Origin: Nostoc sp. JL34 | Lineage (GTDB): Bacteria > Cyanobacteriota > Cyanobacteriia > Cyanobacteriales > Nostocaceae | NCBI RefSeq assembly: GCF_017114945.1 | Contig: NZ_JABXKQ010000169.1 | Span: 62,001-126,000, forward strand | Length of the DNA: 64,000 nucleotides | Direction of reading: 5' to 3' | In this document: piece after piece, positions 27,733-36,888 of the stretch | Layout: every line of letters begins with the position of its first letter | Position numbering within the stretch: the first letter of the stretch is position 1 | Position numbers and translations under genes: made by a program | The notes under the pieces: model-generated | The model's input: the letters and a program-made list of their open reading frames with translations, nothing else | What the model was told of the DNA's origin: nothing | Database searches by the model: none

Positions 27733-28179
27733 ATGGGTCTATTCGACGCTGTATTGGGCACAGAAAGCCAAACCCAAGCAGCACTCAATCCAACAGAAGC
27801 TTTTGCTGTCATTATCTTGGTGGCAACAGCCTCAGACGGTTACCTTTCTCTTGAGCAAGCAAATTCTATCACTTTTGTGCTGTCACGGATGAAACTTTTT
27901 AAAAGTTATCCCCATGAGATGATGAGCAGGCTGTTTGATAAAATATTGGGCATTCTTCAGGGTGACGGTTTGAATGCTTTATTTAATGCAGCAAAAGATT
28001 CTCTATCTCAAGACTTACGGGAAGCAGCCTTTGCAGTAGCCACCGATTTAGTCTTAGCTGAAGGTATCGTAGGTGAAGAAGAAAAAAACTTCTTAAATGA
28101 TTTATATCAAGCTTTAGGGGTTTCTAGTGAGATCGCAATCCAAATTGTGCAAGTAATCTTGATTAAAAACGGGGGATAG
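27733..28179 (+). CDS. TerB-like (tellurite-resistance) domain protein
   Basis: 148 residues, all-helical. The TerB fold shows in AFAVIILVATASDGYLSLEQA and LREAAFAVATDLVLAEGIVGEEEKNFLNDL, where acidic residues of two DG/EG helical turns could bind metal. The AAGG AG-like site (AAGGAG) 9 bp upstream supports the start. TerB proteins are associated with tellurite and general stress responses, but no terC/terD genes are adjacent, so the function is open. A strong hairpin lies about 160 bp downstream. Confidence 0.87.
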   Translation: MGLFDAVLGTESQTQAALNPTEAFAVIILVATASDGYLSLEQANSITFVLSRMKLFKSYPHEMMSRLFDKILGILQGDGLNALFNAAKDSLSQDLREAAFAVATDLVLAEGIVGEEEKNFLNDLYQALGVSSEIAIQIVQVILIKNGG

Positions 28180-28337
28180 GCTGTTAACAATTCAAAATTC
28201 AAAATTAAAGATATTTTCAGACGGAGATTTCAAGGCTGACTGAAATTGAGGTTATGTGTAAAGGTAGGGGTGTTAAACCCTTTAACTTCAGAGAAAATAT
28301 ATGCTTAATTAAACTATATATAGCTTATAAATAAAGT

Positions 28338-28366
28338 GTGCCAAAGGAGTTAAGCTTCTTTGGCAC
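28338..28366 (+). terminator. Hairpin downstream of the TerB-like gene
   Basis: GTGCCAAAGGAG pairs with CTTCTTTGGCAC (12 bp, one G-U pair) around a 5-nt loop, followed by TATTTTTGG. It is a good intrinsic terminator candidate in the spacer before murF. Confidence 0.65.
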
Positions 28367-28495
28367 TATTTTTGGTGTTATTGTGACTAGGTTTAGATTC
28401 GCAGCTTTTTCGAGAAGTCACAAATCTTGTTGTTTAATGCAGTGTTGTGTCATAATTCGATTTTCTAATTTTGAACTTTAAATTGTAAATTACTT

Positions 28496-29851
28496 ATGCG
28501 TTGTTCTGCCACCCTAACCCAACTGGTTGAAGTTATTTTGGCCCAGACTGTAAACTTATCTGAAACTGCTCTAACACAAGTAAGTAGCGGTATCCAAACA
28601 GATAGCCGTACCCTAAAATCAGGTGAAGTATTTCTAGCTTTACGAGGCGATAAGTTTGATGGACATGAATTTGTGCCAACTGCGATCGCAAAGGGGGCAA
28701 TAGCTGCAATTGTAGATTTTGAATACGAAAATCCGGGATTTCCTGTACTACAGGTAAAAGATACTCTCAAGGCATATCAACAAATAGGTAGATGGTGGCG
28801 CGATCGCTTTAATATTCCTGTAATTGGCGTAACTGGTTCCGTGGGTAAAACTACAACCAAAGAATTGATCGCCGCAGTTTTAGGAACAAAGGGACGAGTT
28901 CACAAAACTTATGGAAATTACAACAACGAAATCGGTGTGCCGAAAACTCTCCTAGAACTTGGGGCAGAAAATAACTACGCCGTGATTGAAATGGCGATGC
29001 GGGGTAGAGGACAAATTGCTGAATTGACGCAAATAGCGCGGCCAACAATTGGAGTGATTACCAATGTGGGGACGGCACATATTGAGTTACTGGGTTCCGA
29101 AGAAGCGATTGCTGAGGCAAAATGTGAGTTATTAGCGGAAATGTCTGCTGATAGTGTGGCAATTCTCAACCACGACAATCTCCTATTAATGGCGACAGCG
29201 GCGAAAGTTTGGCATGGAGAAGTTGTAACTTTCGGCTTTTCTGGTGGGGATATTCAAGGGCAATTAATTGATAACGAGACTGTGGAAGTCGCAGGAATCG
29301 AACTACCTCTACCTTTACCTGGTCGTCATAATGCCACTAATTTCTTGGCAGCTTTAGCAGTAGCAAAGGTGTTAGGGATCGATTGGGCATCTCTCAAAGG
29401 AGGTGTAATGGTGGATATGCCTACAGGGCGATCGCAGCGGTTTAACTTACCCAATGATGTGGTAATCTTAGATGAAACTTATAATGCTGCACCAGAAGCT
29501 ATGATTGCAGCGTTGCAGTTATTGGCAGACACACCTGGAAAGCGGAAGATAGCCGTATTGGGTGCAATGAAAGAATTGGGAGAGCGATCGCAGCAGTTGC
29601 ACCAGCGAGTGGGAGAAACAGCGCGAAAGTTGAATTTAGATGGTTTGTTGATTTTGGTAGATGGACAAGATGCCGAAGCGATCGCTCTTAGTGCCGAAGG
29701 TGTGCCATCGGAGTGCTTTGCGACTCATGCCGAGTTAGTGGCTAGGTTGAAGACATTTGTGCAAGCAGGCGATCGTTTATTATTCAAAGCCGCCCATTCT
29801 GTAGGACTAGATCGGGTAGTCAATCAGTTACGTGCAGAATTTCCCAAATGA
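28496..29851 (+). CDS. murF: UDP-N-acetylmuramoyl-tripeptide--D-Ala-D-Ala ligase
   Basis: 451 residues with the three Mur-ligase domains. The N-terminal substrate domain has SGIQTDSRTLKSGEVFLAL. The central ATPase has the P-loop GVTGSVGKTTTKE (111-123), followed by KTYGNYNNEIGVPKTLL. The C-terminal domain has PTGRSQRF, DETYNAAPEAM and LGAMKELG. It adds D-Ala-D-Ala to the UDP-muramoyl tripeptide, the last cytoplasmic step of the peptidoglycan monomer. Its stop overlaps the next gene by 4 bp (ATGA), so the two are translationally coupled. Confidence 0.96.
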   Translation: MRCSATLTQLVEVILAQTVNLSETALTQVSSGIQTDSRTLKSGEVFLALRGDKFDGHEFVPTAIAKGAIAAIVDFEYENPGFPVLQVKDTLKAYQQIGRWWRDRFNIPVIGVTGSVGKTTTKELIAAVLGTKGRVHKTYGNYNNEIGVPKTLLELGAENNYAVIEMAMRGRGQIAELTQIARPTIGVITNVGTAHIELLGSEEAIAEAKCELLAEMSADSVAILNHDNLLLMATAAKVWHGEVVTFGFSGGDIQGQLIDNETVEVAGIELPLPLPGRHNATNFLAALAVAKVLGIDWASLKGGVMVDMPTGRSQRFNLPNDVVILDETYNAAPEAMIAALQLLADTPGKRKIAVLGAMKELGERSQQLHQRVGETARKLNLDGLLILVDGQDAEAIALSAEGVPSECFATHAELVARLKTFVQAGDRLLFKAAHSVGLDRVVNQLRAEFPK

Positions 29852-30396
29852 TACCACTAGAAACCCAACGTCTCATACTGCGAGACTTTGTAGAATCAGA
29901 TTGGCCAGCAGTTCATCAATACGCTAGCGATCCTAAAGTTGTGCGTTATTTGACTTTTGGCCCGAATAGCGAAGAAGATACCAAAAATTTTTTGCAAAGA
30001 GAGATTTCATTGCAAGAGGAAGAACCCCGTCAGCATTTTGCCTTAGCAGTGACTTTAAAACCCCAAAAGCAATTAATTGGTATCTGTCGCATATCCGTTC
30101 AGGATATTGACAACAAAATAGGCTCTATTGGATACTCTTTCACTAAGGAATTTTGGGGACAAGGATATGCGACTGAAGCTGTAAAAGCACTTATATCATT
30201 TGGTTTTCAGGAGTTAGACTTGCATCGCATATTTGCGACTTGTCACCCAGAAAACATTGCCTCAGCACGAGTTATGCAAAAAATTGGAATGCAGCAAGAA
30301 GGATATTTGCGAGAACACCATTGGATTAAGGGAGAATGGCGAGACTCTTGGCTATATGCCATCCTTGAGCATGAATGGAGAGACGTCTATGGATAA
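29848..30396 (+). CDS. GNAT-family N-acetyltransferase (RimJ/RimL-like)
   Basis: 182 residues. It starts with the RimJ/RimL signature PLETQRLILRDF, has the acetyl-CoA-binding segment EFWGQGYATEAVKALI (Q/RxxGxG/A type), and ends with ENIASARVMQKIGMQQEGYLRE. It probably acetylates an amino group of a protein N-terminus, an antibiotic or a metabolite. The target is unknown. It overlaps murF by 4 bp, so it is cotranscribed with it. Confidence 0.88.
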   Translation: MIPLETQRLILRDFVESDWPAVHQYASDPKVVRYLTFGPNSEEDTKNFLQREISLQEEEPRQHFALAVTLKPQKQLIGICRISVQDIDNKIGSIGYSFTKEFWGQGYATEAVKALISFGFQELDLHRIFATCHPENIASARVMQKIGMQQEGYLREHHWIKGEWRDSWLYAILEHEWRDVYG

Positions 30397-30434
30397 TTAT
30401 TCTGAAAATATCATCCATAGACACCTGATAGACT

Positions 30435-30764
30435 TCAGTTGTAAAGACTAGGGCTGTTGCTGTAGCGTCTGTGAAAAAGAATTGCTGCAAAATTAGTCAC
30501 CAAACAGGTGATTGCTAGCCACAGCAAGATATAAGTAGGAGCCATCACCACACCAATCAGGAACCAAGTATATACGTGCAGTATCATGACAGAAGCGAAA
30601 AAGCTAGCGATTCCAGCAGATTGCCACACTTGATGCGATGGACGACGTAACGCTACCAGGCTCATCGTTAAAATTGTGACAAGCAAGTTTGCTGGTACGA
30701 GAAATGCACAAATACTTATGCAATTGCCACGAGAAAACTCAGCTAAGGTGTTAAAATCGAGCAT
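30435..30764 (-). CDS. Small hypothetical membrane protein
   Basis: 109 residues with three hydrophobic helices (about 19-38, 47-68 and 73-98) and a short basic C-terminal tail. There is no recognisable motif. It converges with the GNAT gene. Codon use and hydrophobic periodicity look real, and the frame fills the space between its neighbours. I do not recognise the family. Confidence 0.6.
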   Translation of the reverse strand: MLDFNTLAEFSRGNCISICAFLVPANLLVTILTMSLVALRRPSHQVWQSAGIASFFASVMILHVYTWFLIGVVMAPTYILLWLAITCLVTNFAAILFHRRYSNSPSLYN

Positions 30765-30969
30765 TAATTTTGTTGGGATAGATGTTAACTTTTTAAGAAT
30801 TTAGTTTATTGTATTTAAAATAACGAAATATATCTTAAGTTATGAGTGAGTAATCACATTGCAAATATAACATAATTTAAACTATTCAGTTGCGTTTTGA
30901 TACTACCAATAGTTAGTTAATTATAAAGATTTTGGGTAAGTAGGGTGGATGTTTTCCACCCTAGCTGAA

Positions 30970-31371
30970 TTAACCCGGTAAAATTACCGTATCGATAACG
31001 TGTACCACACCATTATCAGCTTCAATATCTGCTGCTAAAACTGTGGCATTTTTGACTTCAAAACCATCAGAAGAATGAATTTTAATGGGTGAACCTTCCA
31101 CAGAATTAACCGTACCGAGTTGTGCTAAATCAGCCTGTAGCAACTTTCCTGGAACGACATGATACTTTAAAATCCGCGTTAGCTGGGGAATATTCTGTAA
31201 CAGAGTTTGGATAGTTCCCGCTGGTAACTTGGCAAAAGCATCGTCATTTGGTGCAAAGACAGTGAACGGGCCAGGACTTTTTAATGTTTCTACTAAACCA
31301 GCAGCTTGTACAGCCGCCACCAGTGTTTTAAACGACTCACCCGTAACTGCAATATCAACAATATCAGCCAT
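30970..31371 (-). CDS. Fasciclin (FAS1) domain protein
   Basis: 133 residues, a single FAS1 domain: [21 protein letters not shown], the H1 motif [15 protein letters not shown], the HVVPGKLL strand, and the H2-like [14 protein letters not shown]. There is no signal peptide, unlike most secreted FAS1 proteins, so this one is probably cytoplasmic or uses another route. FAS1 domains mediate adhesion and are common in cyanobacteria. Function is not established. Monocistronic. Confidence 0.92.
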   Translation of the reverse strand: MADIVDIAVTGESFKTLVAAVQAAGLVETLKSPGPFTVFAPNDDAFAKLPAGTIQTLLQNIPQLTRILKYHVVPGKLLQADLAQLGTVNSVEGSPIKIHSSDGFEVKNATVLAADIEADNGVVHVIDTVILPG

Positions 31372-31539
31372 ATATTTTACCTAAATCTCTGCAAAAGATT
31401 TTAAAGGATAATAAACCTCTTTGAAGTTTTATTAAATAAAATAAATTTAAAAGCAGGCGGTGAATAAACTACACCGAGACGCGTACTTCTATCAGACATA
31501 GCCTTATGATATTTCTAGGAAAATTCCCTTATAGAAGAA

Positions 31540-32475
31540 ATGTCCGATCGCACGTATGCCATTCTGGGAACTGGAGCATTAGGTGGATTCTATGGCGCCA
31601 GACTGCAAAAAGCTGGGTTGGATGTTCACTTCTTGCTCAAGAGTGATTACGAACAGGTAAACAAATATGGTTTAGTGGTAGAGTCCAAAGACGGCGACTT
31701 TACCCTTCCTGAAGTCCATGCCTACAATGATGTAGAAAAGATGCCACAATGCGATGTGGTGGTGGTGGCACTAAAGACGACACAAAACCATTTACTACCA
31801 AAGATGTTGCCACCTGTGGTTAAAGACAATGGGGTGGTGTTGGTATTACAGAATGGACTTGGTGTAGAAGAAGAAGTTGCTGAGATTATTGGTAATGTCA
31901 CTGTTATCGGTGGGTTGTGCTTTTTATGTTCTAACAAAGTGGGGCCAGGGCACATACACCATCTAGACTATGGGCAAATTAACTTCAGTGAATATACCCC
32001 TAACTATCAGCCTAGTGGGATAACTCAGAAGATGCAGCAAATTGCTGATGATTTTGAAAGCGCTGGTATCTCAATTGAATTAGCTGAAGATTTACTATTA
32101 GCACGTTGGAAAAAGCTGGTGTGGAATATTCCCTACAATGGGCTTTCTGTGATTCTCAACGCTAGAACAGATGAATTAATGGCGTATAAGTACACTCGCG
32201 AGTTAGTTGAACAGTTGATGTATGAAGTAGCTGCGGGGGCGAAAAGCTATGGGCGAACGATCAGCGATCGCTTCATTCAAACAATGCTCGATTATACTGT
32301 CAAAATGACGCCTTACCGCCCCAGCATGAAAATTGACTACGACGAACATCGTCCCTTGGAGATAGAAGCAATTTTCGGCAACCCATTACAAAAAGCCCAA
32401 GCAGCAGGTGTGAATTTAGTACAGATTAGCTGTTTATACCACCAGTTGAAGTTTTTAGATGCGAGGGAAAAGTGA
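31540..32475 (+). CDS. Ketopantoate reductase (PanE/ApbA)-like oxidoreductase
   Basis: 311 residues. The N-terminal NADP Rossmann motif is ILGTGALGGFYGARL, and the catalytic lysine region is LLARWKKLVWNIPYNGLSVI. The C-terminal ApbA_C helical domain ends with EIEAIFGNPLQKAQAAGV. These are the 2-dehydropantoate 2-reductase family features for pantothenate synthesis. Cyanobacteria often encode more than one such protein, so it could act on another 2-oxo acid. Start MSDRTYAILGTG at 31540. Confidence 0.85.
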   Translation: MSDRTYAILGTGALGGFYGARLQKAGLDVHFLLKSDYEQVNKYGLVVESKDGDFTLPEVHAYNDVEKMPQCDVVVVALKTTQNHLLPKMLPPVVKDNGVVLVLQNGLGVEEEVAEIIGNVTVIGGLCFLCSNKVGPGHIHHLDYGQINFSEYTPNYQPSGITQKMQQIADDFESAGISIELAEDLLLARWKKLVWNIPYNGLSVILNARTDELMAYKYTRELVEQLMYEVAAGAKSYGRTISDRFIQTMLDYTVKMTPYRPSMKIDYDEHRPLEIEAIFGNPLQKAQAAGVNLVQISCLYHQLKFLDAREK

Positions 32476-32709
32476 GGGAGAAATCAATTCAAAGTTCAAA
32501 ATTCTTCGCGCAGTATCTCCTAGAGAATAAAAAGATCATCAGTTGGCATTGACTGATAAAAAATGAGTGAAATTGCTTAGAGTCGGGAAAGTTTTCTGCA
32601 AGTAATGTCTGCGACGAGCTACGCCTACGTACTCTTTAACAAAATGCAAGCACTCAGACAAATTGAGAAAGTACAAACAGCAATGGAGTGTTTGGAAAAA
32701 TAAGCAATA

Positions 32710-33189
32710 CTATTTGATTTTAACTGACGATTTCCGGCTAATGGCCTCTCCAATCTCCATCAGTGTCTCTTCCTCTTCGAGAGTAAATTCGTAGGGAACC
32801 GATTTAGCAATGCCCAAGGTACCATACAATCGACCATTCAGCATCAGCGGCACTGTGATCGAGCCTTCTACCTTCGTTTCTTTGGCTGAGGGTTTAGCCA
32901 CCCCCGATTCGTCGGTTTGCAGGTTGCAAATCTGTACTGGTCGCTTGCGTTCGGCGGCGACACCGGCCATCCCTTTGCCAATGGGAATTATCGTCATTTT
33001 AGGCAAGAGGAATTCTGGAATACCTTGGTAAGCCTTTAGGTGCAATAACTGGCTGTCCTGATCGAGGGTATGGATAGTTCCTGTAGAGCAGTTGAAAGCG
33101 GCTAGGATTTCAGTCAGCAGTCGGTTCCAGTCGATGGCAGATCCTTTATCAGCCAGGGTATCAAAAATGGGTTTTGTCTCTGAAGTCAT
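32710..33189 (-). CDS. Single GAF-domain protein
   Basis: 159 residues comprising essentially one GAF domain: RLLTEILAAFNCSTGTIHTLD, LHLKAYQGIPEFLL, GKGMAGVAAERKRPVQICNL, and GSITVPLMLNGRLYGTLGIA. It has no output domain and no bilin-binding Cys in the usual place, so it may be a small-molecule or redox sensor acting with a partner, or of fRMsr-like lineage. Monocistronic. Confidence 0.82.
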   Translation of the reverse strand: MTSETKPIFDTLADKGSAIDWNRLLTEILAAFNCSTGTIHTLDQDSQLLHLKAYQGIPEFLLPKMTIIPIGKGMAGVAAERKRPVQICNLQTDESGVAKPSAKETKVEGSITVPLMLNGRLYGTLGIAKSVPYEFTLEEEETLMEIGEAISRKSSVKIK

Positions 33190-33319
33190 AGTGGTAGGAA
33201 ATAAAGTTTGATCATAAACGTGGAAAGTAATTAGGAAAATTCACTTAGCAGAACCAATCTCCCTTTTCTATATCCGGTGAAAAGTCAGGGGAATTCATCG
33301 GGCGATCGCACCAGAAGAG

Positions 33320-33515
33320 GTGTGTGTTTCCATAATTGATATAGATACAGGGCGTGTAATTAGAGGTTTTATGTCTCTAACGCTTGAAGAGTTGGAAAAA
33401 ATGCAGCAATAGTATCCCGAATTTCGCATCAAGGGTAATGAAGTTTATGCGATCGCTTTCAGTGCAGATGGCAAAACTTTGATTAGTGGCGGTAAGAATA
33501 AAATTACCAAAAAAT
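33320..33515 (+). pseudogene. Decayed fragment containing one WD40 repeat
   Basis: One plus-strand frame from 33320 reads through a stop (TAG at 33410-33412) and continues coding-like. After the stop it gives GNEVYAIAFSADGKTLISGG, the canonical half of a WD40 blade. Before it is a segment ending EELEKMQQ. No start or full propeller remains. This looks like the relic of a WD40-repeat gene, a family common in Nostoc and present intact at 48992-53701. Confidence 0.55.
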
Positions 33516-33609
33516 TATCAATATTTGGCAACTACCATAGTGATTTAGTCTCTCATCAACTGAGGGACGGTAGAATATACCTAATTTTCGTAGCTTCAAA
33601 AGCCAAACT

Positions 33610-34356
33610 ATGACGATGCATTCCACACTCCAACGTGCATTTACTAACCGCCGGGTTCTAAAAGTGATCAGCGGTTTGAATAACTTCGACGCCACTAGCG
33701 TCGCTGCTACTGTTAAAGCTGCTGAATTTGGCGGTGCTACTTTTGTCGATATTGCCGCCAATCCAGCTTTAGTCCAACTAGCTAAAAGCTTGACAAATTT
33801 ATCTATCTGTGTTTCAGCAGTAGAACCAGATAAATTTGTGCAAGCAGTGGCAGCTGGCGCTGATTTAATCGAAATCGGAAATTTCGATTCCTTCTATGCT
33901 CAAGGACGCCGATTTGAAGCTCCAGAAGTGCTAGCGCTGACTAAGCAAACTCGCGCTCTCTTCCCGGAAATCACCCTATCTGTCACCGTTCCCCACATCC
34001 TGGAACTAGATCAACAGGTACAGCTAGCAGAAGAACTGGTGAAAGCTGGAGCGGACATTATCCAAACCGAAGGCGGTACTAGCAGTAACCCAATTCACCC
34101 CGGAACTCTAGGATTAATTGAAAAAGCTGCCCCCACTTTGGCAGCAGCTTTTGAAATTTCCCGTGTAGTATCAGTGCCAGTATTGTGTGCTTCAGGCATT
34201 TCTAACGTTACCGCACCGTTAGCGATCGCGGCTGGTGCTGCTGGCGTTGGTGTTGGTTCTGCCATTAACCAACTCAATAGCGAAGTGGCAATGATTGCCG
34301 CTGTGCGCGGCTTAGTAGAAGCCTTAGCGACTGCAAGAGTGCTGACTCAAAAGTAG
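33610..34356 (+). CDS. ycf23: Ycf23/DUF561 TIM-barrel-like protein
   Basis: 248 residues. Typical Ycf23 features: RRVLKVISGLNNFDATSVA, GGATFVDIAANPALV, CVSAVEPDKFVQAV, GADLIEIGNFDSFYAQG, and IIQTEGGTSSNPIHPG. It has a phosphate-binding TIM-barrel look and is conserved in cyanobacteria and some algal plastids. The function is unknown. The ATG at 33610 (MTMHSTLQ) is used, with an alternative two codons on. Short G-rich repeats follow its stop. Confidence 0.88.
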   Translation: MTMHSTLQRAFTNRRVLKVISGLNNFDATSVAATVKAAEFGGATFVDIAANPALVQLAKSLTNLSICVSAVEPDKFVQAVAAGADLIEIGNFDSFYAQGRRFEAPEVLALTKQTRALFPEITLSVTVPHILELDQQVQLAEELVKAGADIIQTEGGTSSNPIHPGTLGLIEKAAPTLAAAFEISRVVSVPVLCASGISNVTAPLAIAAGAAGVGVGSAINQLNSEVAMIAAVRGLVEALATARVLTQK

Positions 34357-34393
34357 GGCATGGGGGATTGGGCATTGGGCATTGGGCATTAGT
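34357..34393. repeat. GGGCATT heptamer repeats
   Basis: GGGCATG/GGGGATT/GGGCATT units run directly from the ycf23 stop codon, in the spacer between it and the convergent aminotransferase gene. Confidence 0.65.
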
Positions 34394-34449
34394 TATTAAT
34401 TATTGATTATTCTCCTCTGCTCCCTGCCCCACTGCCCCTCTATTCCCCT

Positions 34450-35598
34450 TCACCCCAAACAATCCTTCAATGCATAAATCACCTGGTCTTGCTGCTGTTG
34501 TGTCAGTTCTGGGAACATAGGCAAGGATATAACCTCATGGCAAGCTTGCTCTGCTATTGGTAAGTCCCCAATTTCATAGCCCAGACTTTGATAAACTGGC
34601 TGCAAATGTAAAGGGTGGGGGTAGTAAATCATTGAACTCACACCTTGTTCTTGCAATTGATTACGCACCCAATCTCGGTATTTAGCGCTAGAACCATTTC
34701 GCCCCTCGCCTGATATGCGAATAGTGTATTGATTCCATACGCCACTACCCCCAGGTAATTCTTGGGGCGGGACAATCCTTGGAACTTGACTAAGGTACTG
34801 GTAGTAATAGTTGGCAATATCTCGGCGGCGATCGTTCCAAATATCTAAATAACGTAGCTTAATCTGCAAAATAGCTGCTTGGAGAGCATCTAATCGGCTA
34901 TTTACACCTATTTCTTCGTGTAAATATCGAATCTTACTACCATGATCTCTTAGTATTCGCAGTTTAGTGGCGATCGCTGGATCATTAGTCGTTATTGCTC
35001 CGCCATCGCCGCAACCACCAAGATTTTTGGTAGGGTAGAAACTAAAGCAACCAATATGTCCAATGCTTCCTACTTTTTGATCAGCCCAAATTGCCCCTGT
35101 AGACTGAGCGCAATCTTCAATTATTGATAAATTGTGAGACTGAGCGATCGCCATCAATGATGTCATATCCACAGGTTGTCCAAATAGGTGAACCGGGATA
35201 ATCGCTTTAGTCTTGGGTGTAATCGCCGCTATGACTTGCTCCACATCTAAATTAAACGTAGTCGCGTCAATATCAACAAAAACAGGCTTTGCACCCACGG
35301 CGCTAATCACTTCAGATGTCGCAATAAAGGTAAAAGGCGTTGTAATCACTTCATCGCCTGCACCAATATCCAAGACTCGTAACGCTAAGTAGAGCGCATC
35401 AGTACCAGAATTACAAGCCACACATTCAGTAACAGTATTATAAGCGGCAAACTGTTGTTCAAAGCCTTCGACTAAGGGGCCGCCGATATAGCGGCCAGAA
35501 GCTAAAACCTCTAAGACGGCTGCACTTACTTCTGCTTCGATGGTGGTGTATTGCTGCTTGATATCAAAGGCAGGGATGGGATTTACACTTTGGATCAT
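34450..35598 (-). CDS. DegT/DnrJ/EryC1/StrS-family PLP aminotransferase
   Basis: 382 residues. The PLP lysine is K191 in CFSFYPTKNLGGCGDGG. Supporting motifs: ACNSGTDALYLALRVL, GDEVITTPFTFIATSE, PVHLFGQPVDM, and EDCAQSTGA (PLP-ring Asp). It transaminates keto-sugar nucleotides in polysaccharide or O-antigen synthesis (family role). No other sugar genes are adjacent, so the sugar is unknown. Full-length, monocistronic. Confidence 0.92.
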   Translation of the reverse strand: MIQSVNPIPAFDIKQQYTTIEAEVSAAVLEVLASGRYIGGPLVEGFEQQFAAYNTVTECVACNSGTDALYLALRVLDIGAGDEVITTPFTFIATSEVISAVGAKPVFVDIDATTFNLDVEQVIAAITPKTKAIIPVHLFGQPVDMTSLMAIAQSHNLSIIEDCAQSTGAIWADQKVGSIGHIGCFSFYPTKNLGGCGDGGAITTNDPAIATKLRILRDHGSKIRYLHEEIGVNSRLDALQAAILQIKLRYLDIWNDRRRDIANYYYQYLSQVPRIVPPQELPGGSGVWNQYTIRISGEGRNGSSAKYRDWVRNQLQEQGVSSMIYYPHPLHLQPVYQSLGYEIGDLPIAEQACHEVISLPMFPELTQQQQDQVIYALKDCLG

Positions 35599-35925
35599 GA
35601 GTTCTCATTTTATCGGGAGATACAAAGGATGCACTTCAACAGTCAATTTTTGCTGATTGAATTGTTAATCAAAGAGGAGCTACTAAAAGACTATCGCCCA
35701 AGATACGCATCTATTAGGGTTTTTACTTAAATTGTGGTGCGGGAAACCACCGCACATTTAATTTACAGATAGTAGGCATACTAGGTGTTTGCCATGTTAA
35801 GGTCGTACCATTTGGAATTTTGAATTGATGAAAGTGATATATATCAACCAAGATCCAACACATCGGATCAAAGTTCCAGATGTGTGGGCTGGTTTGAGAA
35901 GAAAATACCAGGAGATAGAGAACCC
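35599..35925. other. Spacer upstream of fetB with a short ORF
   Basis: A 36-codon frame at 35828-35938 (MKVIYINQDPTHRIKVPD..) overlaps the fetB start in another frame. It may be a leader peptide or chance. Otherwise the region is AT-rich with no motif. Confidence 0.35.
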
Positions 35926-36702
35926 ATGCAGGATCTGATCAAGCTGGATTTCGCGGATTTAGCTATTGCTGTTGGATTGATGGCGATCGCCATTGGTTTA
36001 TCTGCCTGGGAAAAATTAGGATTAGAGTTGAACTTAGCCCTTGCTACTGGGAGAACCATCTTACAACTTCTTGTATTGGGATACATTTTAGATTTCATTT
36101 TGGCTTTAGACAATGCTTGGGCAGTTTTGGCGCTATTAGCAATAATGCTGACAATTACGGCGATTGTCGCACGAAATCGCATCAGCCAAAAAATTCCTCA
36201 TGTGTTGCCTTTGGTGTGGGGTGCAATTTTAATTAGTACCGCCATGACAGTGTTTTACATCAACTTCTTGATCGTTCAACCAGAGAGATGGTACGAACCA
36301 CAGTATATAATTCCCTTAACAGGGATAGTCTTAGGTAATGCTACCAATGCAGCTGCGATCGCAGGCGATCGTCTTGTCAGCACCATTAATTCCAGCCATA
36401 TCGAGATAGAAACTCATTTAAGCTTAGGTGCAACTCCAGAGCAAGCAGTTAGCCAGTATCGCAAAGACGCCATCAGAGCCGGATTGATTCCTACTCTCAA
36501 TCAAATGATTCTTATAGGTATGGTCGCAATACCAGGAATTACCACTGGACAGTTACTAGCTGGTGTGAAACCTCTGGATGCTGTATCTTATGAAATTTTG
36601 ATTATGTTCATGGTTGCTTTTGCTAACTTATTGACAACAGTTTTAGTCACGAAGGGGTTGTGTCGTCAATTTTTTAATTCTGCCGCGCAGCTGGTGAGGT
36701 GA
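35926..36702 (+). CDS. fetB: FetB/UPF0014-family ABC transporter permease
   Basis: 258 residues with about seven hydrophobic helices. Typical features: RTILQLLVLGYILDFIL, PLTGIVLGNATNAAAIA, and LGATPEQAV.YRKDAIRAGLIPTLNQM followed by VAIPGITTGQLLAG. The family includes E. coli FetB, part of an iron exporter with ATPase FetA. No fetA is adjacent, so the ATPase must be encoded elsewhere. The frame opens at 35884, but the ATG at 35926 follows AGGAGA and is preferred. Confidence 0.88.
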   Translation: MQDLIKLDFADLAIAVGLMAIAIGLSAWEKLGLELNLALATGRTILQLLVLGYILDFILALDNAWAVLALLAIMLTITAIVARNRISQKIPHVLPLVWGAILISTAMTVFYINFLIVQPERWYEPQYIIPLTGIVLGNATNAAAIAGDRLVSTINSSHIEIETHLSLGATPEQAVSQYRKDAIRAGLIPTLNQMILIGMVAIPGITTGQLLAGVKPLDAVSYEILIMFMVAFANLLTTVLVTKGLCRQFFNSAAQLVR

Positions 36703-36888
36703 AGGGTTTAATCTACATCCAAGAGTATTTGATCATCTTGTCGTAGCAGATCAAGAGCAATCAATAGTGCTTGGTTGAGTTCAGTGGGGGTGAATCATAT
36801 CGTTGATTTTGCTCCTCCTGCCTCTTTCTATTATTTCTGTTGCGATCGCCAACGCGCCGACCAATTAGTTGTAATACAAAGTCGATTT

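Noticed and set aside
27638-27892. 84-codon frame overlapping the TerB-like gene start
   Set aside because: Most of it overlaps the better-supported TerB-like gene, which has its own ribosome site.
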